Program-made: the position numbers and the translations under genes | From: Druceiella hillmani | Taxonomy: Eukaryota > Arthropoda > Insecta > Lepidoptera > Hepialidae | Direction of reading: 5' to 3' | Assembly: GCA_039881145.1 (NCBI GenBank) | Contig: JAYKKI010000126.1 | Span: 1,351,501 to 1,415,500, forward strand | Length of the DNA stretch: 64,000 nucleotides | The notes under the pieces: generated by a model | Databases searched by the model: none | What the model saw: the letters and a program-made list of their open reading frames with translations, nothing else | What the model was told of the DNA's origin: nothing | Shown: positions 25,006 to 37,600 of the stretch, one piece after another | How the letters are laid out: every line of letters begins with the position of its first letter | How positions within the stretch are numbered: position 1 is the stretch's first letter

Positions 25006-25248
25006 TACAGTTATAGTAACTTATCGCTACTTACCATTGACGTACTGCAAGCGACGTATGGCTTAGGAATTGCAAATTCTCAGCGGTATGCTGCAGATAT
25101 AGAGCATTTCCTATCTGAAGTTACGGGAAGAAAGTCTTTCTGTGTCGATATACTGAGCTCATCGATTTTCATGTCAGAATCTTTTATTTACTGCTATTTT
25201 ATGATCTTACGAAAAAAATATTTTAATTATTTTTTTCGTATTGTGTAA
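25006..25248 (+). other. Unrecognised open frame without an ATG near its start
   Basis: Eighty-one codons between stops. The first part has ordinary protein-like composition (VLQATYGLGIANSQRYAADI, then EHFLSEVTGRKSFCVDILS), then becomes hydrophobic and AT-driven. There is no obvious acceptor site and no family match known to me. It may be an exon, a decayed transposon fragment or chance. Confidence 0.2.
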
Positions 25249-25859
25249 CTTGCGGAGAAATCTTTTTTGATATTAACACAAGCTGGTTAGAATTTGACTT
25301 GACTTTTCATTTCAAGTCCACACAAACTTCCAGTATTTTGTTTTTTCATGTATTAGATTTCTACTCTTTATTGAAACGATTGTTATGAAAGAGTCTTATT
25401 TATTACATAAACACCGTCTAAATAAGAAAATGATAATGTTTTGTGATTAGAGAGTTAAACTTTCTTCATTGTATCTGTCATAATAATTACATGATTTATA
25501 ATAGAATTATAATATTGTATGTTTCAAAGTAAACAGATAACGGATTGAAGAGACATTTTTGATTTTTTTACTTACAACTGAATATTCTGCAGATGCTGTT
25601 TTGTATTATATAATATTTTTTTATTTAAAACGTACGATATTTTAGATTGAAGAAAAATGCATATTCAAATCAGTAAACGTATTAGGACACTAATACAAAT
25701 TCTTCAGTGTTTATCGCTAATTAAAATATTGGCTTGGACTTTAACATAAAAAAGGCTAGTATGACGTCTAATCAGCATCAATAAAATAATAAAAACATAA
25801 TTCTATGTTTGTTATATTTTTTGTAAAATGTACTCAAGCGATGTTAAATGTTTGTTTTT

Positions 25860-26025
25860 AGGTCAAAGCTGATTGCCGCCGGCCATCACGTAATAATAAT
25901 AATGAAATAAACGCATTTCGCAATTATTTTCGCTGACACCAAATTCGGGGGACAAATTGTCGAGTCATAAACATAGCTTGCAGTAAAATTAGGTTAACGG
26001 ACTCGAATTAAAATTTTAATAAGAT
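25860..26025. promoter_or_regulatory. Candidate conserved non-coding island
   Basis: GC-richer, non-repetitive patch (CCGCCGGCCATCACG near 25876, then TTCGCTGACACCAAATTCGG) with several TAAT cores. No open frame. Weak, compositional evidence. Confidence 0.2.
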
Positions 26026-26589
26026 GTCACTATATCTTCGTTCTGGATCATCATTTATGTGAAATTCACAGTTCAAGTAATGAACCTATTATATTTTGCT
26101 ACTCTTATTATATTTGTTGGTTACTATTATATTCAAACTATTAATGGTTAAAAATTTACTATTATAGTTTACTATTATAGTCAAAAATAGATATTTGATT
26201 ATTCAATACAATATTTCGTTAACCGATATGTAGTATTAAACTTTTATTCTACTGTGTCGAATGCCAGTAGCTAACAAGAAATCTTTGAAACGGTTATATA
26301 TTTTTAAGGATATAAATCAACTATATTTAATTTTGAGAAACTTTTCAATTTAACTCATTATATACACTTCGTCGTACAATATATAAACTAAAAAAAAAAT
26401 TAGGTAATTTTTTGTAAATTTCGCAAAAATATTGGCAATCTTCGACTTCTTTACTGTCAAAACCATGTTTATATGTTAGATTTATCAATGAGGATGGGGT
26501 ATATTCTAACATTATGGAAACAATTGGATGTGTGTATTCATTAGTATTAAATTTGAAAACTGAATATATTATTCATTATAATTAATTTT

Positions 26590-26795
26590 TGTATTACAGT
26601 TAGTATAAAATTAACTATCACCAGCTGTGCCTTAGTCTTCGTTCATATTGCAATTAGGAAACAAATATACTTCTTGCTCCTGAGTACTATTACCATACCA
26701 AATTTCATTAAAATCCGACCAGTAGATTTTGCGCGATACCCGCTTAAATTAACATACAAAAAAAGTTTTTCTCGCTTGTGTTATCATTGTATATG
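26590..26795. repeat. SINE/RTE-like 3' remnant
   Basis: Contains CAGCTGTGCCTTAGTCTTCG at the start, then ACCATACCAAATTTCATTAA and AAAATCCGACCAGTAGATTT. These resemble the conserved tail of insect RTE/SINE retroposons ('cataccaaatttcatcaaaatcc...'). The related phrase near 7150 supports a repeat family. Confidence 0.45.
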
Positions 26796-27311
26796 ATAAA
26801 TTAATCACTTTTTAAGGTATTTACCCTGTCACGACGTTATTATATGTCTAGATTAGTATGTAAAATATAATTTTATATCAACTGCTATACATATTTATAT
26901 CAACTGTTATACTAATAAAGTTTAAGGACATAACGACATTTAGGTATCGCATTGAATGAGTTTCACATGATTCAAATTTGGTAGTTTAATATTAGGTGTC
27001 AACGGTGGGTTCACTTCTTTCTTAAAATTTTAGGTCTGGTTAATTGTACATATTAATATATACATAATAAAACTGTAAAATTTGTTTATTGTAGACATTT
27101 TAAAATTGTACATTTTTTACAATTTAAAATTGTTTAGGAGAATATCGCAAGCGGTTTACTCACTCAGAAAATATGCCAATTTAATATTTTGAAAATCCAT
27201 TTAGATTGCATTAATACTACGACGAAAAAGAAGTGCCGGGCTACTCGCCGCGTATTAATACACAAATATACAGTCTATTTACAAACATTAATAGTGTTTT
27301 AGTAAACAGGC

Positions 27312-27445
27312 GATACGAGCAGACACATGAGACATGTATGGATAAAATACGAGTAAACGCATGAGACATGCATGGATAGAATGCAAGCAAACGCATGGGA
27401 CATGTATGGATAGACTGCGAGCAAACTCACGAGACATACATGGTT
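27312..27445 (+). repeat. 34-bp minisatellite, about 3.9 copies
   Basis: The word GACATGTATGG recurs at 27331, 27365, 27399 and 27433, an exact 34-bp period, with point differences between units. No protein reading is implied. Confidence 0.88.
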
Positions 27446-28315
27446 GTCGGTCATTTTCCGCCATTAAATTTCTTCAAAGTTTTATATATTCGTTATAAAC
27501 TTAGTTTCTTCATCAATTTGTTTAAAATTCGAATTTCTTGTCAAAATTTAATTGCCTTCATAGGTTCAGACTTAAACTGTATAAATTTGGTTGTCAGTTA
27601 ATTTGTTGTCTGTGTATATAGTAAAATTGTAAAATTGACGTGTTTGTGTATTGAAGAAATTTACGAAACAATTATTTAAAGGAACATGCCAAAAATAATA
27701 GAATATTTAAAATCGTTTTTAAAAAATATATTTGCTTGCGAACCTGTTTATTTGTCTGCTCATAACTTAAGAACAGGTAAATTAATATCGATGAAACTTT
27801 CAATTTTGAATTTTCTTAGGTATAGAGAGTAATATGGTAATGAATTTTTGTAATCAATTAACTAGAAGAAGAGACGGCAGTTTTATGTTGCTATATAAAT
27901 TGTTCTAATTTAATAAACTTTACTTTCGTAATGGTTACAACAGATGGTGTTACTTATAATGATGTTAGAGTAATCTTTACAATATTTTAAAATGTTAACG
28001 TGAACGAAATAGCAAGCATTATTATTGAATATTTATTACATTACATGAGGAATATGAGGAATTGTAAATACACAATTTTGAATATCCAAATAAATATTAT
28101 TAAAGTTCAACTGATTTCAATATTTCTATAAAGGTTGAATATAAGTAAAACAAACAATAAAACTAATACACCCTAGATCTTTCTCCAGTATTCGCAGACA
28201 GGATACAAGGAGCATACAAAAACATTAAATTTCTGTGGGATATAATAACTTAACATTTAGAATAAAGACCATTGTTCTATTCGGAACATATCGCTAGAAA
28301 GAAAAAAATGAGGAA

Positions 28316-28446
28316 AGTAGCATCGTATTTTGCAAAGCAACTCCAATCGCCCGAGGGGAAAACATATCTCTGGTGTTTTCCCGTACCTTAATATTTTTTC
28401 TTCAAATTTAATTACTATCCTCTGTAATGTTTACATTAATGTTTAT
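28316..28446 (+). repeat. Dispersed repeat, copy 1 of 2
   Basis: About 130 bp similar to 63865-64000: shared words are AAAGTAGCA, CGTATTTTG, ATATCTCTG, TTTTCCGTAC and AATGTTTACATTA, in the same order and strand. Copy 2 runs off the window end, so the element is longer than seen. Confidence 0.7.
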
Positions 28447-28479
28447 AAAAGTATGAGTATATACTTCGAGTGTGTTTGT

Positions 28480-28700
28480 TATTACAAAACTTCTGATTGC
28501 AAAGTTAAACGCGATCATGATCAAAGCGAACGCCGTCAGCGGCGTCTTAATTAAAATCATGAAATATGCGAGTTTTAATTCAGAATAATTTTTATAGGCA
28601 TAACGCTCGTTAAGGGGATTCTGTCTCGGAACAAGTTCCCGCAATAAATGTGGTCCAAGACAATATTGAGTAGACAAACTCACGAATTACACAACAATTT
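28480..28700. other. GC-richer unique patch
   Basis: Includes GCGAACGCCGTCAGCGGCGT (palindromic GCCG/CGGC core near 28532) and CAATAAATGTGGTCC. A 91-codon open frame on the minus strand (28683-28408) has no recognised domain. It could be regulatory or the edge of the dispersed repeat at 28316. Confidence 0.25.
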
Positions 28701-29884
28701 CAATTTAAATTAGATGCTCGGGAATATCGTCGTTCTCATATTCAGGAACTTCATTTTAAGTGGCACTTTTGTTGTATTTGCCTCATATTCCACAATGTGT
28801 CGGTTAATTGGATTTTATATTGGCAATCAACCCATAGATTAAGTGGTATTCATGTTTATGTAGAATTACAGCATAGTAGTTGAAATTACAGTATAGTAAA
28901 CATACAGGATCTTTAAAAAACCATTGTGAGTTTTTAAAAGATTCTTTGTGTTTTAGCTGTAGCCCATTGGTTCCCTTTTTTATTCTGTGCCCATACTAGC
29001 TTTCCAGTTATATTTAGGCCAATACCCACATCATATCTACGCCGGTGTTTAATTTGGTTTAAAAAAAGTTTAAATTTGATTTAAAAGGAATTAGAGCAAA
29101 ATTGGACTAAAATAAAAATTTAAACTTAAAAATATTGAAACTCATCAGAATCGATCTCGATATTTAAGTTTTATTAAACCTAATATATTATCAAATACAA
29201 TGTTTGTCTTACAAAATTAACTTTTATTTCAATATATTTTGTCAAATACAATATTTACCTTGCAAAATACTATGGTTAATAAAGAAGTAAGTGTATTCTG
29301 TATACAGTGAGGTCCATATGAAATTGAAAAAAAGGAAACCATTATAAATGTTGGTATAATTTTTAATTATATAAATATTTTGTTTTAGCACATATTTGAA
29401 AAAAAACTAAGTCGATTACCAAATGCAAGATGACCAAAATAATTTTGCATTAAAGTACTTATTAAATTCCGGCATACTGAATTCATGAAAATTTTTGACA
29501 TACTTGGTAATTTTATGGGAGACTACAAAATGCTTCAAAAGTCACATCTTGCGAATGAGAGGCCGTATCAAAAGTTTAACTTAACATTTTCATTTAGTTT
29601 ATTGAATTATTTGGATCTTTAATGTACATATTTAAAACAATTTTAGGGGCTTAATTGCAATATGAGCGATATTTTCAAGTCAATCAAAATGATTAAAATT
29701 TATAAATATAGAAATGTAGCAGACACTAAAAGATACTTATGCACCTACTCTATTATAGAATTTACAAATCAAAAAGCAGATTTTCGGCCTGATTTCCAGA
29801 GCATGACTCTAGACTATGAGGAAACATGTTGATGAACCTGCTTCTAAAATATGTTGGATTGTTCAAAATATTATCCTTTTATCT

Positions 29885-30590
29885 TCACGCAGAACAATTA
29901 CATTCACCATATAGTATTGTAAGGATGTACTGATATAATGCGCCTCACGATGTTCCACTATCTCTCTCCGCTTTTTGCCAGTCTGGTATTCTCGTGCAAC
30001 GGGGCATCCACAAAAATTCATCTGATCGATCGCATTGGCGACCGTCCACGCACAATAGTGTCCTGTACTCTGTTGACCTCTGTCTGTCTGTGACCATTTA
30101 CGTAACCTTCCAGTTGAAAGTGTGATTCATCGCTAAAATAAACATTGTCCATCCCATTTTCCTCTGAAAAAATCTCTAACATATTCTGACAGTAAATTTT
30201 CCACTCGTATCCTTCAGGTTTGATTTTTTTAACTATTATATAGGGATGTTATTTTAAGTCTAAAGCCAAAATTCTTTGGAGACTTGAACGATGGATATTC
30301 AAAGATCATATTTTCTAATTAATCTTCGTGGATGTTTTTCGACGTAGCGGCGATGCGGTTAATGTTTTCAATTGATCGCACAGGTGTATTTCGAGGTCCA
30401 CTTGAACGATTTCAAAATGCTTACAAATCGTCGGTATCTCACTAACAGAAAAACCGTTGCAAAAATACACTTCCACAGCGCGCGGTGTGCGCTATACCAC
30501 TACTACATAATGACTAAAAAATCCGCGCCAATGCGCTATCGAATGCCACTCATTTCCTCCCGCTAGCATTATTACTTGCCGCGATATTCG
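29885..30590 (-). pseudogene. Tc1/mariner-superfamily transposase (DUF4817-type), decayed
   Basis: Minus-strand remnant. From the N-terminus: RAVEVYFCNGFSVSEIP (about 30500-30430), the helix-turn-helix end RSSGPRNTPVRSIENINRIA (about 30410-30345), a WKIYCQNML block (about 30205-30180), then DNVYFSDESHFQLEGYVN (about 30150-30095). The last is the first catalytic Asp block of this IS630-type family, usually FSDEAHFHLNGYVNKQN. Traces of WWNIV follow near 29950. At least four frame shifts and one internal deletion break it, and the C-terminal catalytic residues were not found. The family is assigned from motif memory. Confidence 0.75.
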
Positions 30591-31222
30591 AGTTTAAAGT
30601 TTGAATTTGGTGCAGAGACACGCTTTGTCATAGTATCAATCTTTATTAAATATATTTTCTGTCGCCTGGATCTTATAACACGTCGGTTCTTATTTATCAA
30701 ATATTTTTACCTTGCATTTATACCTGAGTGACTTAATATAGGGCATTTCATATGAAGCGGGCAGCGAGGCAAAAAAATGTCAGTTTCTGGATTTTGTTCA
30801 AAATTGGGTCAATTGAACATGTATGGGGTCTGAATAAATGACCATAATTAATTTTGTTTTTTTAGCCTAGTTACAAATTTATGCGACTTCAAAGAATTGT
30901 CCAAATTTGAGGAACGGATTTTTCGAAAATTATCAATGCAGTCAATCAAATGGATTGAATAATAAATGAGTAGTGTTTCTTTGAGAATATTACCTGTTTT
31001 TATTAAAAATTAGTTAAAATTAAAAATTTAATTTTTTTTTCATAACCGGAAGTTAGTATTAAAAGTTAGATTTTTTCCGACTTCGCATTTTTTATATTTT
31101 TTATTTTTACGTCAAAATATAGTTTCTAATATAGAAATATTATATAAAAAAATTAGAATGGTATCTCTATTTGTTTAGAAGATACATGAACTAAAGCAAT
31201 TATAATATAGAAATGTTATGTG

Positions 31223-31225
<3 letters not shown>

Positions 31226-31255
<30 letters not shown>
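31226..31255. repeat. (TA)n microsatellite
   Basis: Short TA run preceded by TGTGTATG. Confidence 0.85.
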
Positions 31256-31258
<3 letters not shown>

Positions 31259-31408
31259 TTTGCAGATGTTGTGAAATGACTCTAATGACAAGACCGTCAT
31301 TGAGGTTCAAAAGAACCTTGAACTTGTTTAATCAGTTATAACCAGTAGATTGAGATGACGTTTAATAATGTTTACAATTTGATTTCCTTTAAATGGTAAT
31401 TTTCCTAG

Positions 31409-31563
31409 TTTAAATATATTTACTATCGTTACTCAAGTACGGAAACCGAAGTTAAATTATAGCTTATTATGTGGTCATAATCCGTTGCTTTTTTATGGTA
31501 AACCTATCCATAAAAATGACATTATCTTTTACTGGGAAATCTTCGACACTGCGTATAAAGCTG
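31409..31563 (+). other. Candidate isolated coding exon
   Basis: A stop-free frame of about 51 codons lies between an acceptor-like TTTTCCTAG (ending 31408) and a donor-like CTG|GTAAGA at 31564. It reads VTQVRKPKLNYSLLCGHNP, then LLFYGKPIHKNDIIFYWEIF and DTAYKAG, which is richer in Trp, Cys and charged residues than the noise frames of this window. I do not recognise the protein. The chance of a coincidental signal is substantial. Confidence 0.22.
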
Positions 31564-32112
31564 GTAAGAATTTAAAAGTATGTCATATTACGATTTTCTT
31601 ATAAGCCTGTCATTGCACTTTACTTATTTTGATAGGTCGGATCCATTTATTACGATTTTTAATAATATTAGATTGTTTCCAAATATGATGAGAGTGATAT
31701 TTACCTACTCAAGTTTAATCTTAATAAAATTTACTTACATTTATCAGTAATCAATAAGAGAAATAGTATTCCTGTAACCTACCCACCACCAACAGCCATG
31801 ACTTATAACCTTTATTTTTGTGCACTGGGTCTATCATTTGAAGCAACACCCGGTCATAATATTTAATTCAAAATCTTTTTTAATTCACTGTTAATTAGAA
31901 ATTCTAATTTTGCGTCCATTTAATATACTTACTTTCATTTATAAAACTAACATTCACTCTAAACAAAAATGACCAAAAGGTAAACAGCGTATTAGTAAAA
32001 TATTTGAAACATAATTTATTTCAGTCTCTTCAAATAGTTCTGGACGAAGGCCGAGTCTACAGCGCCTTGTATCATCATCAAATCAACAAACAAGTCTCTT
32101 AATTACGATGGA

Positions 32113-32231
32113 CAAATAATAGCATAATTAAACACAATTAAATGAAACTACGTGATGTAATATTATTTCTACTTTCTTTAAGTTCTTTACCACGACCTAG
32201 GTTTCGTTGTATTACAACATCTTCAGGTAGT
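32113..32231 (-). repeat. Hammerhead-like dispersed repeat, copy 1 (best core)
   Basis: Member of a four-copy family (others at 46990, 52764 and 63757). On the minus strand it reads stem I CTAC, core CTGAAGA (plus 32220-32226), hairpin GTTGT-AAT-ACAAC, GAAA (32202-32205), the self-complementary CCTAGG, TC, then GTGG (32190-32193), which pairs back to stem I. This matches the strand order of a minimal type I hammerhead ribozyme (CUGANGA, GAAA, cleavage after UH). One extra U lies between the core and stem II. Downstream, ~80 bp are shared by all copies. Confidence 0.6.
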
Positions 32232-32250
32232 CGACCTGAAAATGTTGTAA
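32212..32250. repeat. Inverted repeat of the hammerhead-like core half
   Basis: TTACAACATCTTCAGG (32212-32227) faces an inverted copy with one mismatch (32235-32250) across seven bases containing TCGA. So the core half appears head to head at this copy. Several CAGCCTAATAA words follow (32260-32315). Confidence 0.75.
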
Positions 32251-33956
32251 TAACTAATCAGCCTAATAAAATCAGCCTAATAATCAGTAAATAAAAACTA
32301 ATCAGCCTAATAAGAGAAAATAACGGAAATGGTATAGGATAGTCTTGTAATTTGACGTATAAGGCTAAAATGCATATTGACAGTAATATAATAAAAAATA
32401 AAACTAGATTTAAGAAGAAACTGAAGTTTAACAAAAGTTATAATCATCACGTGGACCACGCTACATGTTTAGGATATCAAATATAAAGCAAAGGTTAGAC
32501 AGGTGGATGTCGTAACAAAAGCCTTACAAGAAGGTTCAGAAGTGGTTAAATGACACGGCCACCATTGTATGAAAAGGAGGAACAAGTTTGTAAACTTAAT
32601 AAACATATTTATTTTGGTTCGCAATAAACAAGCAGAATGAAACTAAATAATACTTTGCCTTACGTTGGCTTGAAGTTCTTAAATATAAATCCATAGACTA
32701 TAAAAAATGTAATAACCTCAACCACTTATCGATTATCGAATCGCTGCCTAAGAAGTTTTAGTTCAAAAATAATTGAATTAATCACTTTCTTTTTCTATAT
32801 TAAAAACCATTTAAAAAAAAGTAGTTTATTCTATTTGGTTCGTCCGAAAAATTTGCAAGTTACCATAAGTGAAGGAAAGGTATAAAAAGTAATAAAAAAG
32901 TCTTATTTTAATAAATCATAAATGCATGACGCTGTTTTAAATAATTACTATTTGAACAGCAACGAAAACACTTTTGTCAATAAATAATAAATAGAGAATT
33001 AAAAAATTAAAAGAATTAGTTAAAAAATGTATTTTGAATTGTTTGTTTATTTTTTGTCATTAGCGGTGAAAATAAACTTCAAATTGCTAGCTCAATCATG
33101 ATATTGGTTTTTATGAAGTATTAAGGGAGAAATAGCGTATTGACAAGAAATACCTTTGAGAAGTAATGTATGGAAATTACAATTATTTTAATTAAAAATC
33201 GTTCATTTAAAAAATCGCTATACAAATTTTGTAGTAATTGTTTATTTCTTAGTAAAACTTTAAAATCTTTAGATACGTTAAAATCCTTAACTGTAACTAT
33301 TTTTACCACTTAAAATTTTCCTGTTCCAGTTTCTTTATTGGAATGAACTTCTAAATTTACTACACTCATCATCGACTTAAGAGAAGAATTGGCCACAGTC
33401 TTTGCTTATTTTATAGGGGTCTAAGCTGTGTCTCGTGATTTCACTTGCGTAGAATTATCTTAATTGTATCTTCTCCCGCGATTATCAAATGTCTCCACTC
33501 CATTTTCCAAACGATTTCAGCTATCGGGGTCGATGACATGTAATACTTGAGATGATTAGTTAGTTAATAGATAAGGTTTCTCTCCACCTTAAATCATTCA
33601 GTATCTTTTTTTTTAAATCGATTTTTTAAGACATATTATTTTACAATTTTTAGTGATTAATAATATCAGTCATCACACTATGACCAACATACAATTATTT
33701 TCTTTCTTAGTATATTATACAATTATTAAAACTAGCAGGCGAAAGCTAGTATATAGATAATTTCATCATTTTTTTCTAATCGTAATTAAATTTCGAAATG
33801 AAGCGACAGTAGTAGGCACAAGTGGTCAGCTGTTAGCTGTTGAGGAGTTTCATTCTCCATATCTGAAGTCCAAATTCAGATTTTGCAAAATGATAACTAA
33901 ATAATAACTAACCTGTAGCCCATATAATGAATCACTATTGTAAATGAGATGTATTT

Positions 33957-34480
33957 ATTGAATGTAGTTATTTTGTAACGTAAAACTACGAGTAGCAAAT
34001 ATCTTAAATCACGTTTGATTTATTACCATCCGATAAGGAGTTCCATAGTTCATCCCCAGAATGCATCATCACACTCAGGCATGGTCGATGGTGTAGTTAT
34101 TTTGCAAAATAACAACTATCAGTAGCAATAACTTGAATCACGTTTAATTTACTACCATCTGTTAAGGAGTTCTATTGTTCATATCCAGAACTCATCATCA
34201 GACCCTGACCTGATAGACGGTATAGTTATTTTGCAAAGTAAAAACTGCAAGTAGCAAATATTTTTAATCACGATTGATATACTAACACATTTACAAAGTT
34301 CTACTGCTCATCTCCAAAACTTTCTTCATTCTTTGACCTGGTAGGTGGAATAGTTACTTTGCAAAATGAAAACTGTCCGGACCAAATATCTTGAATCATA
34401 GTGATTTACTGCCATTGATCAAGGAGTTCCATCGTTTATTTCTGGACTATATCATCAGGTCATCATCATATTTATATGGG
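33957..34480 (+). repeat. ~128-bp minisatellite, four diverged units
   Basis: Units begin at about 33957, 34092, 34220 and 34347. Each has TAGTTA(T/C)TTTG, then CAAATATCTT-like, ATCACG, a GGAGTTC(C/T)A word, CATC and ATCATC, ending in GATGG/GACGG/GTGGA. Units differ by about 20-30%, and a partial unit may precede (33840-33950). It leads directly into the retroposon-like tail at 34480, so it may be the internal repeat of that element. Confidence 0.8.
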
Positions 34481-34622
34481 ACTACCCCTAATGTACCCTT
34501 TTTCATATAAAAAAAGAATCATCGAAATCGGTTCACTCAGTAAAGAATTATCGCTGAACGCACATAAAAAAAAGGTTCCGACGAATTGAGAACCTCCTCC
34601 TTTTTTCGAAGTCAGTTAAAAA
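34481..34622 (+). repeat. Retroposon-like 3' tail
   Basis: Contains GAATCATCGAAATCGGTTCA and GAATTGAGAACCTCCTCC followed by a T-run and GAAGTCAGTTAAAAA. I recall this as a widespread 3' end of arthropod RTE/SINE-type retroposons. There is no coding sequence here. The minisatellite immediately upstream in the same orientation suggests one composite element spanning about 33.84-34.62 kb. Confidence 0.5.
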
Positions 34623-34639
34623 TTACTTTACATCCATAT

Positions 34640-37600
34640 TAATTCTTCAAAAAGCCATCATCATATGGCGAAAGGGAGTCTATTTGATAAATTCATTCAA
34701 AACTTGGCGTAATATAATTTAAAAGAAATAACATACCATTCACTAATTTCATATAAATTATTCTTAACTCGAATTAAGCAAAAGAAAGACATGGGACCAA
34801 ATACTTAGGGAAACAAATAAATATTAAGATACCTTACCTAAAAAAATTACTTTTAAATAAAACTTCTATTTTCCATGTCAGATATTAATAAAAACTAAAC
34901 ATCATCAGTACATTCCTTAACAACCTTCTTAGAGACATTTTTTAAATCGCTTCTCAGTTCTTCACGTTAGGGAAAGTTTCGAAATCTGTCTTCAAACGTT
35001 GCTTGAAACGATTTAAGTTTGATAGATTATGGTATTCTTATGCTCTTTTGCTTATATCTCACGTACATGTTAATTTAATTTAAGAAAGACTTAAAAAAAC
35101 CGTGCCCGAATATAAGAATCGGGTTATAAATAATTAATTCAAAACAACTATCTTTCTATTCATTGGTAAACTGCATGACAATACAAAATAGTTATGTACC
35201 TTGATGGAAGATAATTTCCCTTGATAAAAAGAAGGTCAATCGATTTCCTGACCAGAATTTGGAAGAGTCACTTCCGCTTTGGTTATAAGTGTTTTGTAAC
35301 TTTGAATCAAAATTTTTTTAGAGCCAAACACTGCACTTAATTAACTAATACGTGTAATGATCGAGCAGAAGTCAATTTTGAAACGACATATACTCTTGTT
35401 ATACTGATATAAGGCTTTAATCCTCGTTGATTATTTCTGTATTTCTATTAAATTAAATCTCGCCATTACCAGGTAATCATGCTGGTTTTATTAACAGGAA
35501 GGTTTTGTATGAATCTGTTTTACAATTTGTACAAAAATGACATATCTGCTTTATGTGAACATTCACCATATCGTGTAGCTTATGAAATAAAATGGGTATG
35601 GAGTATTAAATATTTTAAGCCAGTACGGTTAAACAATAAAAATTAAACATTAACGATTGAAATAAAAAGATGTCTAAGGATCTCGAGTGCATTTTTATGT
35701 TAAATATTTAAACATTAGAGCTACATTTAAGTATTCGAGGCAAAAATTGTAGAACTGCAAGAATGAAATTTATAACCTTGTAATTCTGTACTACAGTATA
35801 ATTCAAAATTACTAACTAAATCCACGAAGAATAGTGTTAATGAATCTGTTAATAATATTTCATAAAAACATTAACATGAAAAGCGATAAAAACGAAATGC
35901 AGTCACAATTCCATTTTTCCTGTTCAAAATCTCGGCGGGCAGCTAGTATTTAAATATTTCTGATTATAATAACCTTAAATCTTACTACGATATTATATCT
36001 CATTTACAATTAATTTTGTTTTTAAATTTAACTTAAATTTGTTAATAATAGTTAAGTGAATAAATGAACATTTATTGATTATGTTCTAGTTTTGGAATTC
36101 TACAGTTGCAACGAGTCTTACATACAATTTTTCATAAGTTTCTAGCGTACAAATTCTAAGTTTACTGTAACAAAACTTTATGCACATATATTTTACATAC
36201 ATATTTTTATAAACATAAATTATGTCTTAATAAAAAAAAGAGAAGTCGTAATTGTTGGTTATATGGATAGATATTGCTGAAATAAAAACGGTCATCTTTT
36301 GGAACTATAAACTCTTACTGCAAATGGTTTAATGTCGTGAGCTTCTTTTAAAGACTTTTAAGATTTATTTAACACTAACCTATAAATTATGCATTTAAAC
36401 TAAAAACAAGCAAAATTTTGTGTAGTAAATTATTTTTATAACTTGTATAGAATCATTTATAATTACAATTTTAAAGAGCCTAATTCAGTAATGAGAAATT
36501 TCGATATAACTTTTAAACAAGGTATCATCGAGGTATATTACAAACAAATAAAATTTAACGGTAAGATTTATAAATATTCACTGCATAATATACTTTAGCT
36601 TCGTCTTAAAATTTCAGATCAGTTATCCATAATTTTCTTTCAGAATATTCTGCTAAGTTCCTAAGTGTCATTGAAACTTTTATTTTTCATTATAAATAAT
36701 ATGGTTGAATAGAGTTATATAAGGGGACTTTATTTTTATATAGATTAATTATATTTTTCAACGAGTACGATAATAAATATATCAAAGTCGTTCAAAAGAT
36801 GTAAAAAAGTTGCATAAATCAATACATCATATACACACCATACATTTATACCACAAATTAGGCAAAAAAATTACAGTAGTCACTAATAAAACTCAATGTG
36901 CCAAATAAACCACAGAAAATGTACAAACATATTTTAATAATATCCCATTATCTTTCATAAATAAATAACAGCAAATAAATGTGTTTTAAAATTTTTCAAA
37001 GCGCACATGATTTTGATATACTTTATGACATGTGAATTCTTATTACATTGTAAAATAACAAACATTATTGATTTCAAAAGTAGATGAGATTTTTATTAAA
37101 AAAAAATTACATCAACCGCTTCATTGATAATTCCTCTTTAAAATATTTATAGTTATGTCGGTTCAAATGACAATACAAGATCGTTGAAGCTCACAAAAGT
37201 ACAATTATCTGTAAGTTTTCGCAATGAACCTATACAAAAAATTTGTAGTATTTTGTATATGATTTGTTTGTAATCTATATTTTGGCAGTACATCTGTAAG
37301 TACGTATACCTACTCCTGATTACTTATAGCTATATAACTATGCGTAACGTTGAGTTTATGAGAAGTTTGATAAGCTTTCATTTAAATAAGGTAGAAGAAG
37401 TAAATAAAGGATTAGACGGAATTAAAAAAAAACATTGGAAATTCATGTAATCATAATTTTCCTCAAACTTGGTATTTAAGAAAAACGACTACTGAAACTG
37501 AACCAACAAAGTTTTAATAATATATTTTTAAAATTGAGAGTTCATAAAATGTTTTTAAAAACATAAGTTTCTCCATACACATAATATGTTCTAATACTTA

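Noticed and set aside
33735..33756. Helitron-like end around ACTAGCAGGCGAAAGCTAGT
   Set aside because: Both ends of the word are CTAG-like, but the palindrome is poor and no matching element follows.
33957..34480. Repeat-encoded protein in the 128-bp minisatellite
   Set aside because: Frames are broken by stops in most units and units are not multiples of three from each other.
35930..35950. Helitron 3' end (GCAGCTAGT)
   Set aside because: CTAG followed by T is present, but no hairpin precedes it within 15 bases and no second copy was found.
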